From Aquanectria penicillioides (lineage: Eukaryota > Ascomycota > Sordariomycetes > Hypocreales > Nectriaceae): DNA of 64,000 bases. Location of the stretch: contig PYIU01000001.1 of NCBI GenBank assembly GCA_003415625.1, forward strand, positions 6,822,210-6,886,209. Direction: 5' to 3'. The position numbers and the translations under genes were made by a program. Each line of letters opens with the position of its first letter. Position 1 is the first letter of the stretch. This document shows, one piece after another, positions 49,596 through 61,200 of this stretch. The notes below the pieces were generated by a model. That model worked only from the letters and a program-made list of their open reading frames with translations, ran no database searches and was not told the DNA's origin.

Positions 49596-49942
49596 ATAGA
49601 TTTAATATAGCTATAAGTAATACTTTATATTAATATTTATAAATACTAAAATATTAAGCTAATTATATTAAAATAAAAAGTACTATATTAATTCTAAAAG
49701 TAATATAAAATATATTTTATTTTATATATATTATATAAATAATAAAAAATAAATAAATAAATTTTTATTAAAATTAAATTAATATATAATTCTTTTTTAT
49801 TATAGCTATAAATAATTAATTATTAATAAATATTAAAGCTAATAGCTATATAGCTTATAGTTATATATATAAGCTATATAAATTATTATTATATTAAATA
49901 AAAGTTAATATTTATATATTAATAATAGCTTTATAAAAAAGA
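49025..49942 (-). mobile_element. LINE 3' fragment
   Basis: A minus-sense piece of about 0.9 kb with the common 3' end at about 49,025. It is matched to other copies up to about 49,942, where the full-size copy D is inserted. It includes the AAT microsatellite near 49,551. It is heavily mutated. Confidence 0.6.
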
Positions 49943-49955
49943 ATAATTATTTATT

Positions 49956-52900
49956 TATTTATTTATTTATTAATACTTTAAAGACCTATAATATAAATAA
50001 TACTTTTATACTATATAAATAAAGAAAAAAACTATACTAATAGAGTAGAAGCCTTTATTTAATATAATATTAAGCCTATTATAAGTTCTTTATAGAAAGG
50101 CATTAAATTAAAAGTTAATTTAATGCTATTACTAAAATATCCTATTTATATAATTATAGAGTTAATAAATAAAGTAAAAGTAAGGCCTATAATAAGCTTA
50201 AATTATCTATACTATAGGCCTATTATAGAAAGTAAAGCATTAATTTAATACTAGCTAATAGCTAGCTAGCTACTAGCTATTTAAATACTATTATTATTAT
50301 TTTTTAATCTTTATAAATATATTTAATTTCTTTTTCTTTTTTTCTTTTTTATATACCTCTATAAAAGCTTTTTATTGCCTTTAAATATATACTTTATTAA
50401 TATATTATTTATATAAAATACTTAATTTATATAAATGCTAATTACTATTTTTATTACTATTTTATATTAATTATATATAGCTAAAAATAATAACTATAAT
50501 AATAATAATAATAATAGTAATAATAATAATAATTATAATTATAACTATAATTATAATTATAACTATAATTATAATTATAACTATAATTATAATTATAACT
50601 ATAATAATTTATATATATTATAGGCCTATTATAGTTTTTATATTAATGCTTATATAAATATTAAAATATTAGGCTAGCTGCATTAAGGTAGGGAGTGCTA
50701 AGCTATCCTTAAGGGCAATATAAAATCTACCCTACTTTATATATATTATATAAATAGCAAAAAATAAAAAGAAAAGTCTATATTAAAATTAAGCTAATAA
50801 ATTATATCTCTTTATTATAACTTTAAGTAGCTAATAGCAATAAATACTAAAGCTAATAGCTATATTACTTATATTTATATATATAAGCTATATAAGCTAT
50901 TATTATATTTAATAAAGGCTAATACTTAAGTATTAATAGTAACTTTATAAAAAGGAATAGCTATAATAAATACTTTTTAATTTTAATTTAAGTTTATTAT
51001 TAATATAATCTATTAAATAAAAAAGCTTTAGTAATTAAGGGCTAAGGCTATTTAAGCTAAAAAAAAAAGCAATTTAAATGCACTTTTAAGCTATATCTAT
51101 AGTTTTAATTATAGATTTTAATATTAATTAGCTTTATAAGCTAATTAATAAAGTTAATTATATAGCTATAGCTTTTAAAAGCTTAATAGCTATATTACTT
51201 TTTTTAATTAAAGGGGCTAAAGCTACTTAAAAATAAATAGTATTAAAAAGCAATAATAATAATAAATTAAGTTAATTTTAATATAGATTTATATTAGCTA
51301 ATATTAATAGTAAATACTAAAGTTTAATATAATTCTTTAAGTAATAGCTTAAGCTTAAATAAAGCTAAAAGGGAATTAAAGTAAAAAGGGCTTAAAAATA
51401 AAAAGAAAAATAGTAAAAAGAATAATAAAGAAAATAAAATAGATTTTATATCTTTTAAAAAGAATATAAACTTAAAATAAATAATATTATTAAAGTAAAT
51501 AAATATAAATTAAGTATAGTAATAAATAAAGATTAAATTTAAAATAAAGATAAAGTAAAGACTTAACTATTAAAAGAAGTAGGCTTTAGTATATTATTTA
51601 TATAATAGGCTAGTTTTTTTCCTTTTTTAAAGGGGTTTTTTTTAAGTATATTAATTTCTCTTTTAATAAAGGGATTAAAGCACTTAAATAAAAGAGTTAT
51701 TAAAAGATAAAGGCAATATAAAAATAAATATATTTTAAACTAAATATAGCTTAATAGCTAGCTTATAGTGCAATATAATATATAAATAGGCTAGCTATTT
51801 AATAAAGTAATATATAATTTAAGCTTTAAATAAATATTATTTAAGCTTAAAAAGGTTATAAAATAAATTTAATAGAAATTCCTTTTAGCTTAAATAAAAT
51901 AAATAATATAATATAATATAGCTAACTATTTTAATAGTATCTTTATATTAATATTAAGGTATACTTACCTTAAGGACTTTTCTTTAGAAAAGAAATCCTT
52001 AAAGCCTAATATATTTTATTTATATTTAAATAAATAAAAAGCTTTTATACTTTTTAAATTCTTTATAAAGGCAAATAGTCTTTTTCTTTATATAAATAAA
52101 AAGACTTTAATTGCTTTTATTTTATTATTTATATAGTATTTATAAAACTTATATTTAGCTTATTTCTATTAATGCCTTTAGTTAATTAATACTTAATTTT
52201 TAATTAACTTTTAGTCCTTTTATATTCTTTATTAAAGAGCTAATTAATTAATTACTTTTTATATTTTTATATTAATTTATACTAAAGGCTATTATAATAG
52301 TAATAGTAAATTTACTATATTATTAATATAGCTATAAAAAGAATAAGTTTTTTAATACCTTAAGCTTAAAGCTAGCCCTAAAATTAAATAAATTATTTAT
52401 TAAAGTATATATTAAGTAAAGGGATTTTAAGCTTACTTTTTAATAGTTTAATTAAAGTAGCTATTACAGTTTGTTTATTCCATTATAAGTGGTATTAAAA
52501 GTAACAGTCTCAACAATAAAACCGTTATACTACTCGTCTTGCGGTTGTACTGGAAGGCATATGTATAGGCTCTGCAGTCACATTGGAATCGATAGCTTAG
52601 CTATAGGTAATAATTAATCGCATATTGAACTCTACTTGACTTACATCTTAAGACTACTATAATAATAGGTCCTAAAGTATAAATGTACTTATAGATTGTT
52701 GACCTTTACTTGAGAGATATAGAGGCCGACTATTTAAGAGTACTATCTATTATATAATCTGTATATATAATAGTAGCCTTATAGCCTTCCTTTATAATAT
52801 AAAGGGCTTAAGTCTATTTAATAAATAGAGCTTTAGCAATCCCTTTTAGGTTTCTATCCCTTTTTATTAAAAAATAGTATATATTAATACTATAGGTAAT

Positions 52901-55900
52901 TATAGACTTAATAATATATATATTATATAAGCAGCCTTAAGGTTTACTCTTTATATATTTACTATAAGGGCAATAAAGGCTTACTTTTAGTGCTTAAGTT
53001 TTCCTTTAAGCTTAAAGATATATAGGCCCTAAAGTAGCTTTTTATATAGCTATAACTTAAGGAAATAGTATAATTCTTATAGCTAAATTATATTATAAAT
53101 AAAGATTAATTAAATTTAATGCCTTTAATATTAATAAAAAAAATAAAAAAATTAAGCTTTAATAGATTTAAAAGTTATACTATTAATAAAGGCCTAAAAT
53201 ATATATACTATTTATATAGCTTTAAGTTAGGCTTAAGTCTTTATTATATTTTTATTAAATATAAATATATTTATATTATTAGTAAATTTAATTATTATAA
53301 TTTTAAAAACTTTTTAAAGTATTATATAAAGCCTTAATATAAAAAAATAAAAAAAATAAAGAAAAGTAATAATTTCTATAAAACCTTTACTTTAATACTA
53401 TAAAGTTTAAAGGATTTATTATTAAACTAAAAGTATATTAAATATTTAAATAAATAGCTAAAAAGCTAAATTAATAATTATTATAAATAGCCTTAATTAT
53501 AAAAGGTAATAATAAGCCTTTTATAATTAATTAAATTAAAGGCTATAATAAAGTTTAATTAAAAAAGCAATACTATTTTACTATAGGCCTATATTATATA
53601 TATTGCTTTTATTATAACTATAAAAGCTAGCTTAATAAACCTTTAGGATTTATTTTTTATTTAATTATTAAAAAGTATATTTAGGTTTTTAGCTATTATT
53701 ATTATTTATTAGGCTATTATTAATTTTATTACTTTATTAATAATATTAAAAAAGAAAATAAATCTTTATTTAAATACTATATATTTTTAAGCTATTATTT
53801 TATTAAATTTAAAGATAATTATAATAATTATATAATAAAAGCAATATAAAAAATGCCTAAATATAATACTTATATTAATAATAATAATAAAGGCTTTTAA
53901 AAAGGGCTTACTATATACTTTAAGGAAGCTAATAAAGAATTTATTATTATTAAAAGCTTTTTATAATTAAATTTTAAAAAGTAAGTAAATTAATTTATAA
54001 AGTTTAATATAGTTTTATATTAAGTTTTTAGCATTTTATAGCATTTAATCTATATTTAATAGTTATATTATAAAGTTTATTATAATAAATTTAATATTTT
54101 AATTATTTACTTAAAACTTAAAGAAGAAGTATTTTATTAATATAATTGCCTTTTTAATATAGCTTATAGCTAAAGAATCTTACTTAAGGCAATTAAAAAA
54201 AAGGAGCTATAAAAAGGCTAAAGCAATATTACTTTAAAGTTATATTTATCTCTTTAAATTCTAAAGTTTCTTTTAGCTATTAATGCCTTTTTTTATTTTA
54301 GCTTTAAATAAAATATTGCATTAAGCTATATATTTAGCTCTAGCTATATAAGCCTTTTATTTATTGCTTATTTCTTATAGTTTTAGCTAATTAATTACTA
54401 TACTATTATATTATATATATCTTTATATTTATTTAAATTAATAAATAGCTATTATAATAGACTAATTCTATTAATTATTATAATTAGGCTTAAATTACTT
54501 TTATATTAAAGTAATATATTAAGTAATTTAATGCAATCCTTAAATTAGCTATTTAATTATTTTTTTTAGCTATTATATAAAGATTATTTTACCTAAAGTT
54601 TAGTAAAAAGTAATTTATACTTTAAATTTAGCCTTTTTAAGGTTTATTATATATTATTTTTATATAGTAGTATTTAAAATTAAAATTAATTTAATTTTCT
54701 TTTATTTAATAAATTTAAGTTTTTAGCCTATATTATTTATATATATAAAAAGCTATATAGCTTAAATAATAAATTATAATATAATTTAATCTTTTAGGGT
54801 TTATTAAGGCATTAATCCTTTAGTTTTAAGCTAATTTTAAAAGTGCTATTATATTATATCTATTATAGATATATAGTGCCTAATAGATTAACTTAAGGTA
54901 GTAATATATATTTTAAAATAAAATTTATATTAATTAAATATAAATAAAAAAGTTAATTTAATAAATAATAGCAATAAAGTATAAATACTAAAGAAAAGAA
55001 AAGTATTAAATAAAATATAATATTATTTATTTATAAATCCTAAAGATTAGCTAATTCTTTTAAGAAAAAAAAAAGCTATAAAAAAATAGTTTTTAAAAAA
55101 GCCTTTTTATTATATATAATAAGTATTTTACTATATTAAAGTGCATTTTTTATATTTTATTAATTATTTATAGTATTCTTCTTTTATATAGATTTAATGC
55201 TTTTTTACTATAAAATAGATATAGCTTTAGGCTAAATAATCTTTATAGTATAAAATATAATAATAAAGGATTTTTTCTTTTTTAATAAAGCAATTATTAT
55301 ATATTAAGCTATTATATTAACTATAAATTAAAGTAAAGTAATAATTTCTTATAATATAGCTATATATATAGTATTAAAAATATTAAATAGGCTTTAATTC
55401 TTCTTTAAAGGGTTTATAATTATAAAGCTTAATATTAAAAAATAGCCTATTATTATATAGGCTATTAGCTTTTTTAATTAATAAAACATAGAGAATTAAA
55501 TTTATTTTTATTATAATACTATTTTAGGCCTATATAAACTTTATTTTATTAACTCTTAAAGTATTAATATTATTAATAGCCTTAATAAATATATTTATAT
55601 TATTAAGAATAAATTTAATTTAAATTCCTTTTTATTAAAATAATAAAGATTAAAAAAGTAAAAAAGGTATTATTTTTAAATATAATATCTATCTATTCTT
55701 TTTTATAGAAGGCTTTAATCTATTTTAAAGTAAAAAAGATAAAAATTATATTTTTATTAAAAAGGCAATATATTATAATTATATAAAAGTTACTATAGAT
55801 TTAATTTACTATTTATATAGTTTTTATTAAAGTATAGTTTTTAATATTTTTAAAGGTATTTTTAATATAAATAATAATTTTATATTTAATATAGCTATAT

Positions 55901-56491
55901 ATTATATATTTATTAATTTTAATATTTATAAAGCTAAAGCTATATAAAAGAATTAATATATAAAACTATTTTATTAATTAAAAAGAAAAAAAGCTTAAAT
56001 TAGCTAAAATAGCTATTATTACTATAGTAATAGTAAATATTATAATAATAATAATTTTATTAATAAATCTTTTTTTAAAGGTTATATTAGCCTTAAAGAA
56101 AAAGCAAAAATATACTTTATATATATTAATATTGATTTAAAATACCTTTTAAATAGCTTTAAAAAAGTAAAATAAAATAATTATAATAATAGCTTTATAA
56201 GCTTTTTTATTTTTATTAATTATAAGGCTTTTATTAGCTTTTATTACTTTATTTATTTTAAATATATTATTAAACTAGCTAATAGTAAAAAGGGAGTTAT
56301 ATTAGCTATTTTCTATATTATATTTTCTTAAATTAATTACTATTAAAATGCCTATAGTATTAGCATTATGCTTTTAATGCACTATTATATTTAGGGTTAA
56401 TTTAATATAAGGAATTAATTGATTGTAGTTTTAGATGTTTTAAGGGTAGTTTAGGATAGTTGCAAGCAGTTGTAAGTTTAAGGGCAAAAAG
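49956..56491 (-). mobile_element. LINE copy D, near full length, with solo LTR inserted
   Basis: The 3' tail is at 49,956 and the 5' end (complement of TTTTTGCCCTTAAAC) is at 56,491. The flanking duplication is ATAAYTATTTATT (49943-49955 and 56492-56504; one C/T difference). It lacks about 400 bp found in copy A around 11.83-12.24 kb (junction near 54,658) and contains a solo LTR at 52,462-52,772. The RT region is disrupted by stops. The 72-residue frame at 53,119-53,337 (+) is again antisense. Confidence 0.75.
52462..52772 (-). mobile_element. Solo LTR, copy 2 (311 bp), intermediate RIP
   Basis: It is in reverse orientation relative to copy 1, flanked by the perfect duplication GTAGC (52457-52461 and 52773-52777). 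The empty site is visible in LINE copies A and B (near 9,950 and 17,530). Both ends (TATTACAGTTTG, CTGTATATATAATA) correspond to the ends of copy 1 after RIP-type changes. Confidence 0.85.
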
Positions 56492-56559
56492 ATAACTATT
56501 TATTAGCTTATTTTTATAATTATAATTATTAACTTTTATTTTCTATTATAAGTTCTTAA

Positions 56560-56954
56560 AAGGGCTATTAGAATATAAAAAAAGCTAATTGCTTACTAAA
56601 AGCAACTTTTATATTTTCTTTATAATATTTAAATAAATAGTAATTAGTTATATACTAGCTGCTAATATTAAATTAATGCCTTACTCTTTATAATAGGCTT
56701 ATAATATAAATAATTTAGGCTTATTATAGGCCTTCTTTTAACTTTACTTATTAACTCTAATATTAAATAAATAAAATATTTTAATAAGAGTATTAAACTA
56801 ACTTTAAATTTAATACTTTTTAATAAAAAGCGTATATTAAGTATTATTATATTAAATAAAGGTTTTTATTTTATAAGTATAATTTTTTCTTTTATTTATA
56901 TAATATAAAAGCACTATTTACTTTATAGATTTATAAAGTATTAATAAATAAATA
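56560..56954 (+). mobile_element. Short 3' fragment of a plus-sense LINE
   Basis: About 300-400 bp ending in GTATTAATAAATAAATAAAT. It contains the conserved 3' block TTTATAATAGGCTTATAATA. The left edge is approximate. Confidence 0.55.
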
Positions 56955-57055
56955 AATACTTTTATTTAAATACTTTAATTTTCTTTTTTAAAATTTTTTA
57001 ATATATTTTAAAAACTTTTTTTAAAAAAAGAAAAATTTAATATATATAATAAATA

Positions 57056-57674
57056 GTACTAAAAGCACTAATAACTATTAGTATTTATATTAATACATTA
57101 TTATATAATTGAAATTATAATGAATTTTTCTTTTTTCCTTTTTATGTATATAAATTTATATATAATTAAAAGAGCTTAAAGAATTATATAATATATATAT
57201 AAAGGCTATTTATTTTAATATATTAATGCTATTTTTATAGCTTAAATTGCCTAAAAAATACATTTCTATTAAAATAAATATATTAGCTTAAGCTAATATA
57301 TTATTTAATACTAGCCTTATTTAATAAAGCTGTAACCCTAATAACCTTTTAGGTCCTTAAAAATACCTTACCCTTTATAGCCTCTCTCCTCTATCTCTTT
57401 TATATTTTTTGCCTTATAGAATATATATATATAGTTAATCTTATTATAGATATATATTAATGCCTATAAGGTCTATTATTAGGATTATACTAAAGGTTAT
57501 ATAATAAAGGCTAAAGAAATAGAGAAATAAGGGGCTATAAATAAAGAAGGCAAATTGCAGTAAATAATATTAATTTTAAAGAAGGTTCCCTAAAATAACT
57601 ATTATTTTAGGATTTTTTTATTATATAATATATTTTATTAATATAAATAGTAATAGTTATTAATGCCTTTAGTA
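57056..57674. mobile_element. TIR (MITE-like) element
   Basis: Ends are inverted repeats of about 40 bp: GTACTAAAAGCACTAATAAC on the left and, on the complement of the right, GTACTAAAGGCATTAATAAC, both continuing into TATTTATATTAAT. TA dinucleotides flank both ends. The 619-bp unit has no open frame of note. It is probably a non-autonomous DNA element. A right-end remnant of the same family sits at 24,714-24,806. Confidence 0.65.
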
Positions 57675-57774
57675 CTATTTTATATAATATATAATATATA
57701 AAGGTTTATTTTTTAATAATTAAACTTTTTTATATTTTATTTTAATTAAACTTTATTTATTTATTTATTTAATA

Positions 57775-58229
57775 ATACTTTATACTTTTACTTTAATCTC
57801 CCTTTAGCTTTACTTAAACTTAAGCTATAGCTTAAAGACTTATATTAAACTTTAGTCTCTATTATTAGTATTAGCTAATATAAGCCTATACTAAAACTAA
57901 CTTTACTTATTACTGCTATTACTTTTTAGCACTGCCTATCTTTAAGTAGCTTTAGCCCCTTTAACTAAAAAAGGCAATATAGCTATTAAGCTTTTAAAAG
58001 CTATAGCTATATAATTAACTTTATTAATTAGCTAATAAAGCTAATTAATATTAAGATTTATAGTTAAAACTATAAATATAGCCTAAAAGTTTTTTTATAT
58101 TGCTATTTCTTTAGCTTAAGTAATTTTAATCTTTAATTATTAAATCTTTTTTTTATAAATTATATTAATAATAAATTTATAATAAAATTAATTTATATTT
58201 ATTATAATTATTCTTTTAATTATTATTAA
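57775..58229 (+). mobile_element. Internal LINE fragment
   Basis: It matches the plus-sense LINE segment equivalent to about 14,980-15,058 plus 21,679-22,000. It is truncated on both sides and interrupted on the right by copy E. Confidence 0.5.
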
Positions 58230-61200
58230 CCTTTACCCTTAGACTTATAACTACTTATAGCTATTTTAAACTACCTTTAAAATATTTAAAACTACAATTA
58301 ATTAATCCTTTATATTAGATTACCTTTAGATATAATAGTATATTAGAAATATAATGCTAATACTATAGCCCTTTTAATAGTTATTAATTTAAAAAAATAT
58401 AGCATTAAAAATAGCTAATATAACCCCTTTTTTACTATTAGCTAATATAATAGTATACCTAAAATAAATAAAGTAATAAAAGCTAATAGAAGCATTATAA
58501 TTAATAAAGATAAAGAAGCCTATAAAGCTATTATTAAAATTATTTTATTTTATTTTTTTAAAGTAATTTAAAAAGTATTTTAAATCTATATTAATATATA
58601 TAAAGTGCGCTTTTACTCTCTCTTTAAGATTAATATAACCTTTAAAGAGAGATTTATTAATAAAATTATTATTACTATAATAATTGCTATTACTATAATA
58701 ATAATAGCTACCTTAATTAATTTAAGTTTCTTTTCTTTTTAGCTAATGCAATAGTTTTATATATTAATCCTTTTATATAGCTTTATATTTATAAATATTA
58801 AAATTAATAAATATATAATATATAGCTATATTAAGTATAAAGTTATTATTTATACTAAAGATATCTCTAAAGATATTAAAAACTATACTTTAATAGAAAT
58901 TATATAAATAGTAAATTAAGCCTATAGTAATTTCTATATAGTTATAATATATTGCCTTTTTAATAAAAATATAATCTTTACCTTTTTTACTTTAAAATAG
59001 ACTAAAGCCTTTTATAAAAAAGAATAAATAGCTATTATATTTAAGAATAATACCTTTTTTACTTTTTTAATCTTTATTATTTTAATAAAAAGGAATTTAA
59101 ATTAAATTTATTCTTAATAATATAAATATATTTATTAAGGCTATTAATAATATTAATACTTTAAAGGTTAATAAAGTAAAGCCTATTTAAGCCTATAATA
59201 GTATTATAATAAAAATAAATTTAATTTTTTATATTTTATTTATTAAAAAAGCTAATAGCCTATATAATAATAGGCTATTCTTTAATATTAAATTCTATAA
59301 TTATAAACTCTTTAATAAAGAATTAAAATTTATTTAATACTTTTAATACTATAAATATAGCTATATTATAAAAAACTATTAATTTACTTTAATTTATAGC
59401 TAATATAGTAGCTTAATATATAATAATTACTTTATTAAAAAGAGAGAAATCTTTTATTATTATATTCTTTACTATAAGGATTATTTAGCTTAAAGCTATA
59501 TTTATTTTATAATAAAAAAGCATTAAATCTATATAAAAAAAGAATACTATAAATAATTAATAAAATATAAAGAATGCACTTTAATATAGTAAAATATCTT
59601 TTATATATAATAAAATAGCTTTTTTAAAAACTCTCTTTTTATAGCTTTTTTTTATTAAAAAAGTTAGCTAATCTTTAGACTTTATAAATAAATAGCACTA
59701 TACTTTATTTAATACTTTTCTTTCTTTTAGTATTTATATTTTATTGCTACTATTTATTAAATTAATCCTTTTATTTATATTTAATTAATATAGATTTTAT
59801 TTTAAAATATATACTATTACCTTAAGTTAATTTATTAAGTACTATATATCTATAATAAATATAATATAATTATACTTTTAAAATTAGCTAAAAACTAAAG
59901 GATTAATGCTTTAATAAATTTTAAAAGATTAAATTATATTATAATTTATTATTTAAGCTATATAGCTTTTTATATATATAAATAATATAAACTAAAGATT
60001 TAAATCTATTAAATAAAAAAGAATTAAATTAAAGTTAATTTTAAATACTATTATATAAAAATAATTATAGTATATAACCTTTTAAAAAGTAAAGAAAACT
60101 TAAGGGCAATATATACTTTAGCTAGCTTTATTTTAGCCCTTAAAATAATTATAATTAAAGACTTTAATTTATATTATTTAATATAAAACTACTATAATAG
60201 AACTACTTTATATAATTTAACTTTTTTAATAGAAATATAATAATTAAATATAGCTTTAATAACTTTTTATAAAGCTATAATTTAAAAAGTAAGTAATATT
60301 AAAAATAGTACTTTTAATTTAGCTTAAGCCTTAAAGAATAGCTATATTATTTATTTAGGCCTTAATTATAATTTAAATAGCTTTAATTATATTTTATAGT
60401 AAATATATATTAAGTCTTTTATAAATATATTAGCTTTTTTTTTATTAAACCTTTAGCTTATAGCATTTAATTAATTATAGTATATAATCTATTAAAAGAT
60501 AAAAAAGATTTAAAAGTAATATATACTTTAGCTAGCCTTATATTAGCCTTTAAAATAATTATAATTAATAACTTTAATTTATATTACTTAATATAAAACT
60601 GCTATAATAAAACTACTTTATATAATTTAATCTTTTTAATAAAAATATAATAATTAAATATAGCTTTAATAATACTCTATAGAATAGTAATTTAAAAAAT
60701 AAGTAATATTAAGAATAGTACTTTTAATTTAATATAGGCCTTAAAAAATAGTAATACTATTTATTTAGGCCTTAATTATAATTTAAATAGCTTTAATTAT
60801 ATTTTATAATAAATATATATTAGATTTATTATAAATATATTGCTATTTTTTTATTAAACCTTTAGCCTATAGTATTTAATTAATATATAATAAACCTTAA
60901 AAAGGCTAAGCTTAAAGTATAAATTACCCTTTATTAAACTTTAAGTAAGATTATTTCTATATAATAATTAAAATAGGCAATTAAATAGCTAACTTAAGGA
61001 TTATATTAAATTGCTTAATATACTACCTTAATATAAAGGCAATTTAAATCTAGCTATAATAATTAATAGAACTAGCCTATTATAAAGGCTATTTATTAAC
61101 TTAAATATATATAAAGATATATATAATATAATAGTATATTAGCTAATTAGCTAAAACTGCAAGAAATAAGCAATAAATAGAAAATATCTATAGCTAAGGC

